A DNA stretch of 37,080 nt from Candidatus Tidjanibacter faecipullorum (lineage in GTDB: Bacteria; Bacteroidota; Bacteroidia; Bacteroidales; Rikenellaceae): the NCBI GenBank assembly GCA_019116245.1, contig DXCC01000007.1:1-37080 (forward strand). Reading direction: 5' to 3'. The translations under genes were made by a program, and so were the position numbers. This document shows, one piece after another, positions 25,429-33,182 of this stretch. The notes beneath the pieces are model-generated. The model ran no database searches and was not told the origin of the DNA. It worked only from the letters and a program-made list of their open reading frames with translations. The first letter of the stretch is position 1. Each line of letters starts with the position of its first letter.

Positions 25429-26091
25429 ATGAACGTAAAAATCGCATCGGACTGGAAGGCGATTCTGGCTCCCGAATTCGACAAGCCCTACTTCGACGAC
25501 CTCACCGCCTTCGTGCGGCAGGAATATGCCACGCAGCGCATCTTCCCGCGCGGCAGCAACATCTTCCGCGCCTTCGACAAATGCCCGCTCGACTCCCTGA
25601 AGGTGGTCATCATCGGACAGGACCCCTACCACGGCGACGGGCAGGCCAACGGCCTCTGCTTCTCGGTGAACGACGGGATTCCCTTTCCGCCCTCGCTCCG
25701 CAACATCTTCAAGGAGATTCACGACGACACGGGAGCCCCCATTCCCGCCAGCGGCAATCTCGACCGCTGGGCCGAACAGGGGGTGCTGCTGCTCAACTCG
25801 GTGCTGACCGTCCGTGCCCACTGCGCCGCCTCGCATGCCGGCAAGGGATGGGAAACCTTCACGGACGCCGTGGTCCGCGCCATCGCCGCCCACAAGGAGG
25901 AGATCGTGTACATGCTGTGGGGCAACTACGCCCAGAAGAAGGGCATCATGGCCGATCCGACCCGCAACCTGATTCTGAAAAGCGCCCATCCCTCCCCCCT
26001 CTCCGCCTCGAACGGCTTCTTCGGATGCCGCCACTTCTCGAAAGCCAACGAATACCTCATCGCACACGGCAAGACACCGATCGTGTGGTAA
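25429..26091 (+). CDS. ung: Uracil-DNA glycosylase, family 1
   Basis: This 220-residue enzyme removes uracil from DNA in base excision repair. The water-activating loop GQDPYHG is at 63-69 with catalytic D65. PFPPSLRNIFKEI, LLLNSVLTVRAH and the leucine-loop motif HPSPLSA with H187 are standard. I start at ATG 25429 (MNVKIASDWKAIL), which matches the family; the frame stays open upstream but overlaps the preceding gene. Length is typical. Confidence 0.97.
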   Translation: MNVKIASDWKAILAPEFDKPYFDDLTAFVRQEYATQRIFPRGSNIFRAFDKCPLDSLKVVIIGQDPYHGDGQANGLCFSVNDGIPFPPSLRNIFKEIHDDTGAPIPASGNLDRWAEQGVLLLNSVLTVRAHCAASHAGKGWETFTDAVVRAIAAHKEEIVYMLWGNYAQKKGIMADPTRNLILKSAHPSPLSASNGFFGCRHFSKANEYLIAHGKTPIVW

Positions 26092-26104
26092 AAACGTTAC
26101 GACC

Positions 26105-26914
26105 ATGAAACGCCTGCTGACACTCTGCACCGCCCTGCTGCTGGCCTTTCCGCTGCATGCGGCCGAATACGCCAACGCCACCGTCCGCTTCACGCTGCCC
26201 GACGGCTTCACCTTCCGCCCGATCACGGACGAGGGGGTCGAAGGATTCGAGGCAACGGACGGCACGCTGCGCCTCTCGCTCTTCACCCTCCGCTTCCCGA
26301 AAAATATCAACCTGCTCGAGAACATGAAGGTGCAGGACATCCGCTGGTTCCCCTTCCTGGAAGAGGCGACACAGACCTTTACCCATACCCCGATCGGCAC
26401 CCGATACGAACGGGTATCCACCTACCGGCAAGGCGACCGGTATATCCGCATCTACCGTTACGTGGCCGCCCGGAGTCTCTGCTTCCTGGTGGCCGAGAAC
26501 ACCTCCGGCGACTGGACGGAGGCCGACCGGATTGCCCAGAGCCAGCGTTATCAGAAGAACTTCGCCTTCTACCGCCACAACTTCCTCAACGGTCTGATCC
26601 TGTTTCTGGTGTGGTGCAGCATCGTCTCCTGCGCCTGTCTGCTGATCTCCAATCTGATCCGGAAACGCCGCAGACGCAAATTCTGGTACTGGATCATCCC
26701 CACCCTGCTAGTCTGTGCGGCAGGCATCGCCCTCTTCGGCTGGCCCCTCTCCCTCGAAAGTCTGACCCTGGCCCTGTGGGCCTCCGCCATCGTCTCCTCC
26801 GTGGCCGGAGGGTATGACGACTCCTCCGGGTCGTCGTCCGAAGACAATGAGATGGACTTCGAAGATCCGTCCTCCTTCGACGGCACGGGACCGACCATCC
26901 ACTACAATCCCTGA
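26105..26914 (+). CDS. Unknown exported membrane protein
   Basis: I do not recognise this 269-residue protein. It has a signal peptide (MKRLLTLCTALLLAFPLHA, about 1-19), an extracytoplasmic domain of about 140 residues with FTLPDGFTFRPITDEGVEGF and many aromatic residues, a transmembrane segment at about 161-185, a basic RKRRRRK patch (186-192) facing the cytoplasm, then two further hydrophobic segments (about 194-213 and 217-235). It ends in a Ser/Asp/Glu-rich tail. The layout suggests a small membrane-anchored periplasmic domain protein. It starts 13 bp after ung and is the last gene before a convergent terminator, so it is probably cotranscribed with gldE, the transferase and ung. Confidence 0.72.
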   Translation: MKRLLTLCTALLLAFPLHAAEYANATVRFTLPDGFTFRPITDEGVEGFEATDGTLRLSLFTLRFPKNINLLENMKVQDIRWFPFLEEATQTFTHTPIGTRYERVSTYRQGDRYIRIYRYVAARSLCFLVAENTSGDWTEADRIAQSQRYQKNFAFYRHNFLNGLILFLVWCSIVSCACLLISNLIRKRRRRKFWYWIIPTLLVCAAGIALFGWPLSLESLTLALWASAIVSSVAGGYDDSSGSSSEDNEMDFEDPSSFDGTGPTIHYNP

Positions 26915-26941
26915 TCCGGCGCCGACCGGACCTTGCAAAAT

Positions 26942-26988
26942 GCCGGAGCGCGGACCGACCTTGTGTCAGTCCGCGCTCCGGCGCTTTT
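26942..26988. terminator. Convergent terminator hairpin
   Basis: GCCGGAGCGCGGAC (26942-26955) pairs perfectly with GTCCGCGCTCCGGC (26969-26982) around a 13-nt loop, followed by GCTTTT. An AAAA run lies before the stem at 26937-26940, so on the minus strand it also ends in T residues. It lies between two converging genes and can serve both. Confidence 0.85.
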
Positions 26989-27004
26989 CGTTCCCCGATC
27001 GGGG

Positions 27005-27697
27005 TCAGATCACATCATCTTCCTCGAAATCGTAGCCCAACCGCTTGCCGGTCTGGAGTTTCGAGATCTCGTTACGCGAATTGAACTGCTCGACATTCAC
27101 CAGCCGCGACACCTTGTAGGGCGGCACGTAGAGATCGAAGTCAAGCGCAAAGAGCACCGCCGCCTCCAGCATCTCATCCAGCGCCCCGCGGTCGATCTTC
27201 CGGGTGCCGAACTGTGCGCTGCGCTGCATGCACCGTCCCTTGCCCTCGAAGAAATACTGCATCTCGCGGTTGATGAAGATGCGGCCGATCAGATAGCCTT
27301 CATCCTCGTTGCGATTGTATTTGAACGAATCGGCCAGGAAGTTGTAGATATTGATAACACCACAGTAGGCATTGGCCGGATTCTCGGCCAGATAGGGATT
27401 CCGCCACACCTCGTGATCGTGGTGCAGCCGGAATACGTCGGTCTGCATGGCGAAGATCAGAATATCTTCGGCCACCTGAATCTGTGCCTCGAATTTGCCC
27501 TTGTCCCGATACTCGATGCGAATGCGCCGGTCGATCTTCTCGTCCAGCTCCTCGTCGAGTTCGGCCGACAACTCCAGCAGCGCCTCCTTGAGTTCGTGGA
27601 AAACGACCACCGTATTGTCGGATACCTGTTGTTTTACGGACGCCTTGTGCGTCAGTTTATCAATAATCTGCTTGCGTAACTCCCCACCGGAATCCAT
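27005..27697 (-). CDS. Conserved Bacteroidetes protein of unknown function
   Basis: This 230-residue soluble protein has no signal peptide or membrane segment. Its sequence, with KLTHKASVKQQVSDNT near the N-terminus, IRIEYRDKGKFEAQIQVAED, CGVINIYNFLADSFKYNRN and IGRIFINREMQYFFEGKGR, closely resembles a family I recall as widely conserved but uncharacterised in Bacteroidetes. The N-terminal part includes an acidic helical stretch (ALLELSAELDEELDEKIDRR). It follows the glucosaminidase gene on the same strand after 61 bp and may be cotranscribed with it. I assign no function. Confidence 0.78.
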   Translation of the reverse strand: MDSGGELRKQIIDKLTHKASVKQQVSDNTVVVFHELKEALLELSAELDEELDEKIDRRIRIEYRDKGKFEAQIQVAEDILIFAMQTDVFRLHHDHEVWRNPYLAENPANAYCGVINIYNFLADSFKYNRNEDEGYLIGRIFINREMQYFFEGKGRCMQRSAQFGTRKIDRGALDEMLEAAVLFALDFDLYVPPYKVSRLVNVEQFNSRNEISKLQTGKRLGYDFEEDDVI

Positions 27698-27758
27698 GGT
27701 TGTGTTGATAGTTGGTTAAAATCTGTTTGTTGTCAAAATTCAGGATCAAAGGACCGGA

Positions 27759-28631
27759 CTATTTCGCCGACCGGGCCCGGTCGCCCTTTTCGCGCGCCGG
27801 ACGGTCAAGATAGACCGTATCGCCGGCCGAAACCTCCTTGCCTTCGATATGCTTGCGGTTGTAGCGTTTCAGACGGCTGGCCGAAATGCCCAGCGAACGG
27901 GCAATCGTCTTGTAGGTATCCCCCTCACGGGCTACCAGATAGCGCACCCCGTCACGCATGAAGATGCCGCGGCCATCGGCCGTGTGCACCGCAACCGTAT
28001 AGTGATCGATGTCGATCGGCGCCACAGCGCTACTCTCCAAGGGCTCTTCGGCAACCTCCGGAGCGGCCGGAACCACCACATCGGCCAGATAGGAAGGCAT
28101 CTCGCCGTCGTCCAGCAGATAGAGCTCGTAATCCTCGATGCACTTGATCAGCGTCGTGGCATAGTGCGGAGCCGTGGCATAGCCGCACTCCTTGAGTCCG
28201 TAGGCCCACCCCTTGTAGTCCTTCGGGTTGAGCCGGAACAGCCGCTCGTAACGGGGGCTGTTCTTCAGAAACTCCGAGTGATCCCGGTAGGAATCCTCCA
28301 CCGTACTGTACCGGCGGAAGCACTCCTGCAACGCATCGTCGTCGTAACGCACCGTATCACCCACCCAGTCCTTCTTGCACTTGATGCCGAAGTGGTTGTT
28401 CGACCGCCGCGACAGTTCGCTGTTGCCGTACTGCGACTCGATGATTCCCTGCGCCATCTTGATGCTGGCCGGAATGCCGTATTTTTTCTGCTGCTGGATG
28501 GCCAGCGGTGCATAGGTGGCAATGTACTCCTCGCGCGTCATCTTCTGCTGGGCGTGCGCCTCCAGGCCCCATCCCAGCAGGCAGGCGAGCAACGCCGCCG
28601 CCCGACACCATCTCTTCACGACTGCTTTCAT
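27759..28631 (-). CDS. Secreted glucosaminidase with C-terminal LysM-like domain
   Basis: This 290-residue protein is a predicted N-acetylglucosaminidase of the GH73/FlgJ type acting on peptidoglycan. A signal peptide covers about 1-27 (ending EAHA). The catalytic domain spans about 30-170 with the key block MAQGIIESQYGNSELS containing the likely catalytic Glu, then NNHFGIKCK, SYRDHSEFL and GYATAPHYATTLI. The C-terminal end (YLVAREGDTYKTIARSL to VSAGDTVYL) resembles a LysM wall-binding module. I start at ATG 28631 (MKAVVKRW), which gives a clean signal peptide; the frame is open 26 codons further but crosses the promoter element. It may remodel the wall during division or separation. Confidence 0.88.
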   Translation of the reverse strand: MKAVVKRWCRAAALLACLLGWGLEAHAQQKMTREEYIATYAPLAIQQQKKYGIPASIKMAQGIIESQYGNSELSRRSNNHFGIKCKKDWVGDTVRYDDDALQECFRRYSTVEDSYRDHSEFLKNSPRYERLFRLNPKDYKGWAYGLKECGYATAPHYATTLIKCIEDYELYLLDDGEMPSYLADVVVPAAPEVAEEPLESSAVAPIDIDHYTVAVHTADGRGIFMRDGVRYLVAREGDTYKTIARSLGISASRLKRYNRKHIEGKEVSAGDTVYLDRPAREKGDRARSAK

Positions 28632-28674
28632 GTTCCGCTCCTTCTTCTGTTCGTCAACGTAACGAAAAACAGGA

Positions 28675-28682
28675 CAAATATA
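28675..28682 (-). promoter_or_regulatory. Candidate -7 element for the glucosaminidase gene
   Basis: Read on the minus strand this is TATATTTG, matching TAnnTTTG, 44 bp upstream of the chosen ATG at 28631. A TTG at the normal -33 spacing is absent (the nearest is 13 nt upstream). It lies in the 325-bp divergent gap 28632-28956, which holds this element and the gcvH promoter but no gene. Confidence 0.5.
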
Positions 28683-28831
28683 ATACACTTTCGGGCAACT
28701 TTCCGCCACTTCTTTCCAAGAAACGCCATACGAAACGGCCCGCCGGAACGTTATGGGAGACGAAGCCGGAAGCGGACCGGTGCCGCAACCGCCGGAGACA
28801 ATTTTTATGTGTTATATAATTCACAGTTCTC

Positions 28832-28862
28832 TTGCCACAATTGAAAATAAAAACTATCTTTG
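28832..28862 (+). promoter_or_regulatory. Bacteroidetes-type promoter for gcvH
   Basis: TTG at 28832-28834, a 20-nt spacer and TATCTTTG at 28855-28862 fit the -33 and -7 consensus well. The predicted transcript start near 28869 leaves a leader of about 88 nt before the gcvH ATG. Confidence 0.7.
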
Positions 28863-28956
28863 GCAAACGGTTCGGCATGCAGCGGAAGCTGCCCCCGAGA
28901 CCGAAGGAAAAGACTTTGATCCAATAGATTATAGTTAACCATAAAAACATTCAGCA

Positions 28957-29334
28957 ATGAACATTCCTGCTAATCTCAAGTATTCCAACGACCACGAGTG
29001 GGTACGCGTGGAAGGCAACGAGGCTTATATCGGCATCACCGACTTCGCACAGAGCCAGCTCGGCGACATCGTATTCGTAGATGTTCCCACCGTAGGCGAG
29101 ACCCTCGCCCAGAACGAGGTCTTCGGCTCGATCGAGGCTGTCAAGACGGTTTCCGACGCATTCCTGCCGGTAGGCGGCGAGGTGCTCGAACTCAACGCAG
29201 CTCTGGAGAACGATCCCGCCCTGGTGAACAAGGATCCGTACGGCGAAGGCTGGATCATCAAGATCCGCATGACCGACGCAGCCGAACTCGACACGCTGCT
29301 CTCGGCCGAGGATTACGCGAAACTCATCGGTTAG
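28957..29334 (+). CDS. gcvH: Glycine cleavage system H protein
   Basis: This 125-residue lipoyl carrier protein shuttles the aminomethyl group between the P, T and L proteins of glycine cleavage. The lipoylated lysine is K63 in [12 protein letters not shown]. The N-terminal [20 protein letters not shown] and the C-terminal GWIIKIRM are standard, and the length is typical. The other glycine cleavage genes are not adjacent, so it is encoded alone here, with its own good promoter. It could also take part in lipoate relay to other enzymes. Confidence 0.97.
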   Translation: MNIPANLKYSNDHEWVRVEGNEAYIGITDFAQSQLGDIVFVDVPTVGETLAQNEVFGSIEAVKTVSDAFLPVGGEVLELNAALENDPALVNKDPYGEGWIIKIRMTDAAELDTLLSAEDYAKLIG

Positions 29335-29338
29335 TTCC

Positions 29339-29364
29339 GTAGCCCCGGCCCCGGTCGGGGCTAC
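29339..29364 (+). other. Hairpin between gcvH and mdh
   Basis: GTAGCCCC (29339-29346) pairs with GGGGCTAC (29357-29364) around a 10-nt GC-rich loop, right after the gcvH stop. No T tract follows, so terminator function is doubtful. The rest of the 135-bp gap to mdh becomes AT-rich near the mdh start but shows no clear -7 element. Confidence 0.5.
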
Positions 29365-29469
29365 TGCTATCCGGCAGTTCGCTTCAGCAGACAAGACGGC
29401 GGAAAAGCGGGCGGCTCCGCGCCACTCCCCGATCCGCCTTCACATAACACAATTTTAAGACACAAGACC

Positions 29470-30411
29470 ATGTCAAAAGTAACAGTTGTAGGCGCCGGAA
29501 ACGTAGGCGCAACTTGTGTAAACGCAATGGCCATCCGCGAAGTAGCCGGCGAAATCGTCCTGCTCGACATCAAGGAGGGACTGGCCGAGGGCAAGGTGCT
29601 GGACATGTACCAGACCGCCACGCTGATGGATTTCGATACCACGCTGACGGGCGTGACCAATGACTATGCAGCAACCGCCAATTCGGACGTTGTAGTCATC
29701 ACGTCCGGCATGCCCCGCAAACCGGGCATGACCCGCGAGGAGCTGATCGGCGTGAACGCCGGCATCGTGAAGGATGTGGTAACCAATATCCTGAAATATT
29801 CGCCGAACGCCATCCTGCTGCTGGTCAGCAACCCGATGGATACGATGACCTACCTCGCCCAGAAGGTGAGCGGTCTGCCCGCCAACCGCGTATTCGGCAT
29901 GGGCGGCGCACTGGACAGCGCCCGTTTCCGCTGCTACCTGGCCAAGGCCATGAACGTCTGCTCGAACGACGTGGACGGCATGGTAATCGGCGGCCACGGA
30001 GACACGACCATGATCCCGCTGACCAGCAAGGCTTCCTACAAGGGCGTACCGGTAAGCGAGTTCCTCGACAAGGAGACGCTCGCCAAGGTAGCTGCCGACA
30101 CGATGGTAGGCGGCGCTACGCTGACCAAACTGCTCGGCACGTCGGCCTGGTATGCACCGGGTGCCGCCGTTGCCCGCGTGGTGGAGAGCATCATCAACGA
30201 CGAGAAGAAGGTCTTCGCATCGTGCGTACACCTCGACGGTCAGTACGGCCAGAAGGACATCTACATCGGCGCTCCGGCCGTGATCGGCCGCAACGGTGTC
30301 GAGAAGGTGCTCGAGATCTCGCTGACGGAAGAGGAAAAGGCCGCATTCGCCAAGAGTGCCGAGGCTGTTCGCAAGACGGCTTCCGTACTCACCGAGATCG
30401 GCGCCCTCTGA
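29470..30411 (+). CDS. mdh: Malate dehydrogenase, lactate dehydrogenase-like type
   Basis: This 313-residue NAD-dependent enzyme interconverts malate and oxaloacetate. The N-terminal Rossmann motif VVGAGNVGATCVNAMA, the substrate loop GMPRKPGMTREEL with its arginines, NPMDTMTYLA and the catalytic His H176 in GGHGDTTM are present. The Arg in the MPRKPGMTR loop supports malate rather than lactate as substrate. Length is normal for the LDH-like MDH group. It has a strong shared terminator downstream. Confidence 0.96.
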   Translation: MSKVTVVGAGNVGATCVNAMAIREVAGEIVLLDIKEGLAEGKVLDMYQTATLMDFDTTLTGVTNDYAATANSDVVVITSGMPRKPGMTREELIGVNAGIVKDVVTNILKYSPNAILLLVSNPMDTMTYLAQKVSGLPANRVFGMGGALDSARFRCYLAKAMNVCSNDVDGMVIGGHGDTTMIPLTSKASYKGVPVSEFLDKETLAKVAADTMVGGATLTKLLGTSAWYAPGAAVARVVESIINDEKKVFASCVHLDGQYGQKDIYIGAPAVIGRNGVEKVLEISLTEEEKAAFAKSAEAVRKTASVLTEIGAL

Positions 30412-30456
30412 TCGATCCGCACACACGCCGGTTCCCCTCGGTGAACCGGTCCAAAC

Positions 30457-30492
30457 AAAAGTTCCCTGCCGGCATCGGCAGGGAACTTTTTT
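30457..30492. terminator. Bidirectional intrinsic terminator between mdh and rmlB
   Basis: GTTCCCTGCC (30461-30470) pairs perfectly with GGCAGGGAAC (30477-30486) around a 6-nt loop, and flanking AAAA (30457-30460) and a T run (30487-30492) extend the stem. Both strands therefore end in T residues. It serves mdh on the plus strand and the rml genes on the minus strand. A smaller 7-bp hairpin lies just before it (about 30429-30450). Confidence 0.92.
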
Positions 30493-30508
30493 ATTTACTG
30501 TCTGGACG

Positions 30509-31567
30509 CTACGCCCGATGGCCGTACATGCGTTCATAGTAGCACTCGTAGGCCCCGCTGGTGACGTGATCGAGCCAGGCGCCGTTGGCGAGATACCAGC
30601 GCACGGTCCGCTCCAGCCCCTCCCCGAAGGTCACCTCCGGTTGCCAGCCAAGCTCCCGCCGCAGTTTCGAGGCGTCAATGGCATAACGCAGGTCATGGCC
30701 GGGTCGGTCGGCCACATGGGTAATGAGTCGCTCCGAAGCCCCCTCCGGACGTCCCAACAGGCGGTCGGTCGTGCGAATCAGCTCATGCACGAGCGCCAGG
30801 TTGCTCCGCTCGTTGCCGCCGCCGATGTTGTAGGTCTCGCCGATGCAGCCCCGGTGAAAGATCGTATCGATTGCGCGGGCGTGATCTTCCACATAGAGCC
30901 AGTCGCGCACATTCTCGCCCCGTCCGTACACGGGCAGCGGCCGGTTGTGGCGGATGTTGTTGATAAAGAGCGGGATCAGTTTCTCGGGAAACTGACAGGG
31001 GCCGTAGTTGTTGGAGCAGTTGGTGACGATGGTCGGCAGCCCGTAGGTATCGTGGAAGGCGCGCACGAAATGGTCGCCCGATGCCTTGCTGGCGCTGTAG
31101 GGGCTGTGCGGATCGTAACGGGTCGTCTCCGTGAAGCACCCTCCGTCGAGCGGTAGCGCGCCGTACACCTCGTCCGTCGAGATGTGATAGAACCGCCGTC
31201 CCTCCCAATCGCCGCCCCAGACGGTACGGGCCGTCTGCAGCAGGGTGAGCGTACCCAGCACATTCGTCCGCGCGAAGGCCAGCGGATCCGTGATGCTGCG
31301 ATCAACATGGCTCTCGGCCGCCAGATGGATAATTCCGTCGATGGCATGCTGCCGCATGACCGCTTCCACCTGTTCGCTGTCGCAGATGTCGCCCTTCACG
31401 AAACAGTAATTGGGGCACTGCTCGACATCGCTCAGATTCTCGAGGTTGCCGGCGTAGGTCAGCTTGTCGAAGTTGACAATCCGGTAATCGGGATATTTCC
31501 TGACGAACAGCCTCACCACATGGCTGCCGATGAATCCGGCGCCGCCGGTAATCAGAATATGCTTCAT
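30509..31567 (-). CDS. rfbB: dTDP-glucose 4,6-dehydratase
   Basis: This 352-residue extended short-chain dehydrogenase/reductase (RmlB) converts dTDP-glucose to dTDP-4-keto-6-deoxyglucose, the second step to dTDP-L-rhamnose. The NAD-binding GGAGFIGSHVV, HLAAESHVDRSI, the active-site STDEVYG and YSASKASGDH (Tyr and Lys) and NCSNNYGPCQFPEKLIPLF are all diagnostic. The start ATG at 31567 overlaps the rmlD stop by 4 bp (ATGA), so the two are translationally coupled. It is the last gene of the polysaccharide unit. Confidence 0.97.
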   Translation of the reverse strand: MKHILITGGAGFIGSHVVRLFVRKYPDYRIVNFDKLTYAGNLENLSDVEQCPNYCFVKGDICDSEQVEAVMRQHAIDGIIHLAAESHVDRSITDPLAFARTNVLGTLTLLQTARTVWGGDWEGRRFYHISTDEVYGALPLDGGCFTETTRYDPHSPYSASKASGDHFVRAFHDTYGLPTIVTNCSNNYGPCQFPEKLIPLFINNIRHNRPLPVYGRGENVRDWLYVEDHARAIDTIFHRGCIGETYNIGGGNERSNLALVHELIRTTDRLLGRPEGASERLITHVADRPGHDLRYAIDASKLRRELGWQPEVTFGEGLERTVRWYLANGAWLDHVTSGAYECYYERMYGHRA

Positions 31568-32457
31568 AACACGTCTTTTTCTTCTCGCACGGGATACCCC
31601 ATCCGTCGCAGGCAGGCCCGCAGCGCCGCATGCCAGTCGGGTACCGGCACCCCCGCCCGTTCGATCCGGGCCGTATCGAGCACCGACCAGGCCGGCCGAC
31701 GCGCCGGGGTCGGATAATCCGCCGTCGCAACGGGAGTCAGATCGGCCGCGATGTCCGCCTGCCGGAAGATCTCGGCGGCAAAGCCATACCAGGTAGTCGG
31801 CCTTCCGCCGCCGGTATAATGCCAGGTCTCCACGCCCCGGATACCGCGTGCCACGAGCGTCAGCAGCGCCCGCGCCAGATCGGTCGCACAGGTGGGACGC
31901 CCCCACTGGTCGTCCACGACCCGCAACGGCACGCCCGCCGCCCCGCGCTGCAACATGGTTTTCAAAAAATTGTGGCCGTATTCGGAATAGAGCCACGACG
32001 TACGCACCAGAGCCGCATCGCCGCCCCGGCGCCGGATCGCCTCCTCACCGGCCAGTTTCGTGGCTCCGTACACGCCGAGCGGAGCGGTCGGCTCCTCCTC
32101 ACGCCAGGGATGACACTCCCCTTCGCCGAACACATAATCGGTGGACACATGCACCAGCCAGAGGTGTTCGTCGGCCGCCACATCGGCCAATGTAGCAGCA
32201 CCCTGCCGGTTCACGCGATCGGCCTCGGCCGGTTCCGCCTCGGCCCGGTCAACCGCCGTATAGGCCGCGCAGTTGATGATGCCGGTAGCGTCATGGTTCC
32301 GCGCCATCTCGCGCCACGCCGGTCCGCAGCAGATATCGGCCTGCGCACGGTTCACAAATACGAATCGCCATGCGGGCCATGCTCCCGACACGGTCCGCAG
32401 CGCCTGTCCGAGCTGTCCGTCGGCTCCCGCCACCAGAATCGTCTCCCGCCGCTCCAT
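31564..32457 (-). CDS. rfbD: dTDP-4-dehydrorhamnose reductase
   Basis: This 297-residue NAD(P)H-dependent reductase (RmlD) makes dTDP-L-rhamnose in the last step of the pathway. The N-terminal VAGADGQLGQAL, NCAAYTAVDRAE, HVSTDYVFGEG and YGATKLAGEEAI (Tyr and Lys of the SDR triad) and RTSWLYSEYGHNFLKTM are standard. I chose ATG 32457 (MERRETILVAG), just after the rmlC stop (7 bp). An adjacent in-frame GTG at 32460 is also possible. Confidence 0.96.
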   Translation of the reverse strand: MERRETILVAGADGQLGQALRTVSGAWPAWRFVFVNRAQADICCGPAWREMARNHDATGIINCAAYTAVDRAEAEPAEADRVNRQGAATLADVAADEHLWLVHVSTDYVFGEGECHPWREEEPTAPLGVYGATKLAGEEAIRRRGGDAALVRTSWLYSEYGHNFLKTMLQRGAAGVPLRVVDDQWGRPTCATDLARALLTLVARGIRGVETWHYTGGGRPTTWYGFAAEIFRQADIAADLTPVATADYPTPARRPAWSVLDTARIERAGVPVPDWHAALRACLRRMGYPVREEKDVL

Positions 32458-32464
32458 CACCGCA

Positions 32465-33031
32465 TCAATACAAAGATTCGTCGTACCGGAACAGGATGGC
32501 CTCGCCGAGCACCGGATGGTGCCGATCCTTCTCCGAGAGAACCACATCGGCCGCCGGTACCCCCCAATCGATGGCCAGCGTCGGATCGTTCCAGGACACG
32601 GCCGCCTCACAGGCAGGCGCATAGGGATTGTCGCACTTGTACTGGAAGAGCGCCGTCTCGCTTAGCACGGCAAAGCCGTGGGCAAAACCGCGCGGCACGA
32701 ACAGCTGGCGATGATTGTCGCCCGTCAGTTCCACCGCCACATACCGTCCGAACGTAGGCGACCCCTGCCGCAGGTCAACCGCCACATCGCGGACGCGCCC
32801 CTCGACCACCCGCACCAGTTTGCTCTGGCAGCAGGGCGGCAGCTGATAATGCAGGCCGCGCACCACACCGTAGCGCGAACGCGACTCGTTGTCCTGCACG
32901 AACACCGTGCGGCACACTTCGCGCTCGAAGGCCGCCTGCGAATAGCTCTCCATAAAGTAACCCCGCTCGTCGCCGAACAGCTGCGGTTCGACGATCTTCA
33001 CGTCGGGAATATCGGTCGGGATAATTTTCAT
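32465..33031 (-). CDS. rfbC: dTDP-4-dehydrorhamnose 3,5-epimerase
   Basis: This 188-residue cupin-type epimerase (RmlC) acts on C3 and C5 of the keto sugar. FGDERGYFMESYSQ, VQDNESRSRYGVVRGLHYQ with the catalytic histidine, FVPRGFAHGFAVLSE and the late block INDPTLAIDWG-like NDPTLAIDWGVP are present. The start at ATG 33031 (MKIIPTDIP) fits the family; an earlier in-frame ATG at 33082 lies in the leader. It has its own -7 element upstream, after a terminator-like hairpin that follows rmlA. Confidence 0.96.
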   Translation of the reverse strand: MKIIPTDIPDVKIVEPQLFGDERGYFMESYSQAAFEREVCRTVFVQDNESRSRYGVVRGLHYQLPPCCQSKLVRVVEGRVRDVAVDLRQGSPTFGRYVAVELTGDNHRQLFVPRGFAHGFAVLSETALFQYKCDNPYAPACEAAVSWNDPTLAIDWGVPAADVVLSEKDRHHPVLGEAILFRYDESLY

Positions 33032-33099
33032 GATTCCGGTCTTGACACAGCCGCCACGCTGCGTGCTGTTTTTCGCAGGCACGCCTGCGCCTGCACGAA

Positions 33100-33107
33100 C
33101 AAAGATA
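33100..33107 (-). promoter_or_regulatory. Candidate -7 element for rmlC-rmlD-rmlB
   Basis: Read on the minus strand this is TATCTTTG, a perfect -7 match, 69 bp before the rmlC ATG and directly after the T-rich tail of the rmlA hairpin. No -33 TTTG is seen. The leader contains a 7-bp inverted repeat (CGCAGGC at 33074-33080 with GCCTGCG at 33083-33089). Confidence 0.5.
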
Positions 33108-33109
33108 CG

Positions 33110-33154
33110 AAAAGAGCGGAAAGCGCCGTCATGCGACCGGCCGCTTTTCCGCTC
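33110..33154 (-). terminator. Terminator-like hairpin after rmlA
   Basis: On the minus strand GAGCGGAAAAGCG (33154-33142) pairs with CGCTTTCCGCTC (33125-33114) with one bulged A, and four T residues follow (33113-33110). It would separate rmlA transcription from rmlC, at least in part. Confidence 0.6.
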
Positions 33155-33182
33155 CCGTATGGTTTCCTGACGCCTGACACCG

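Noticed and set aside
29339-29364. Hairpin after gcvH as an intrinsic terminator
   Set aside because: There is no T tract downstream. It is kept only as a hairpin of unknown role.
31568-31996. Upstream in-frame extension of rmlB
   Set aside because: The extension overlaps rmlD in another frame, lacks family sequence and would displace the NAD-binding motif from the N-terminus.
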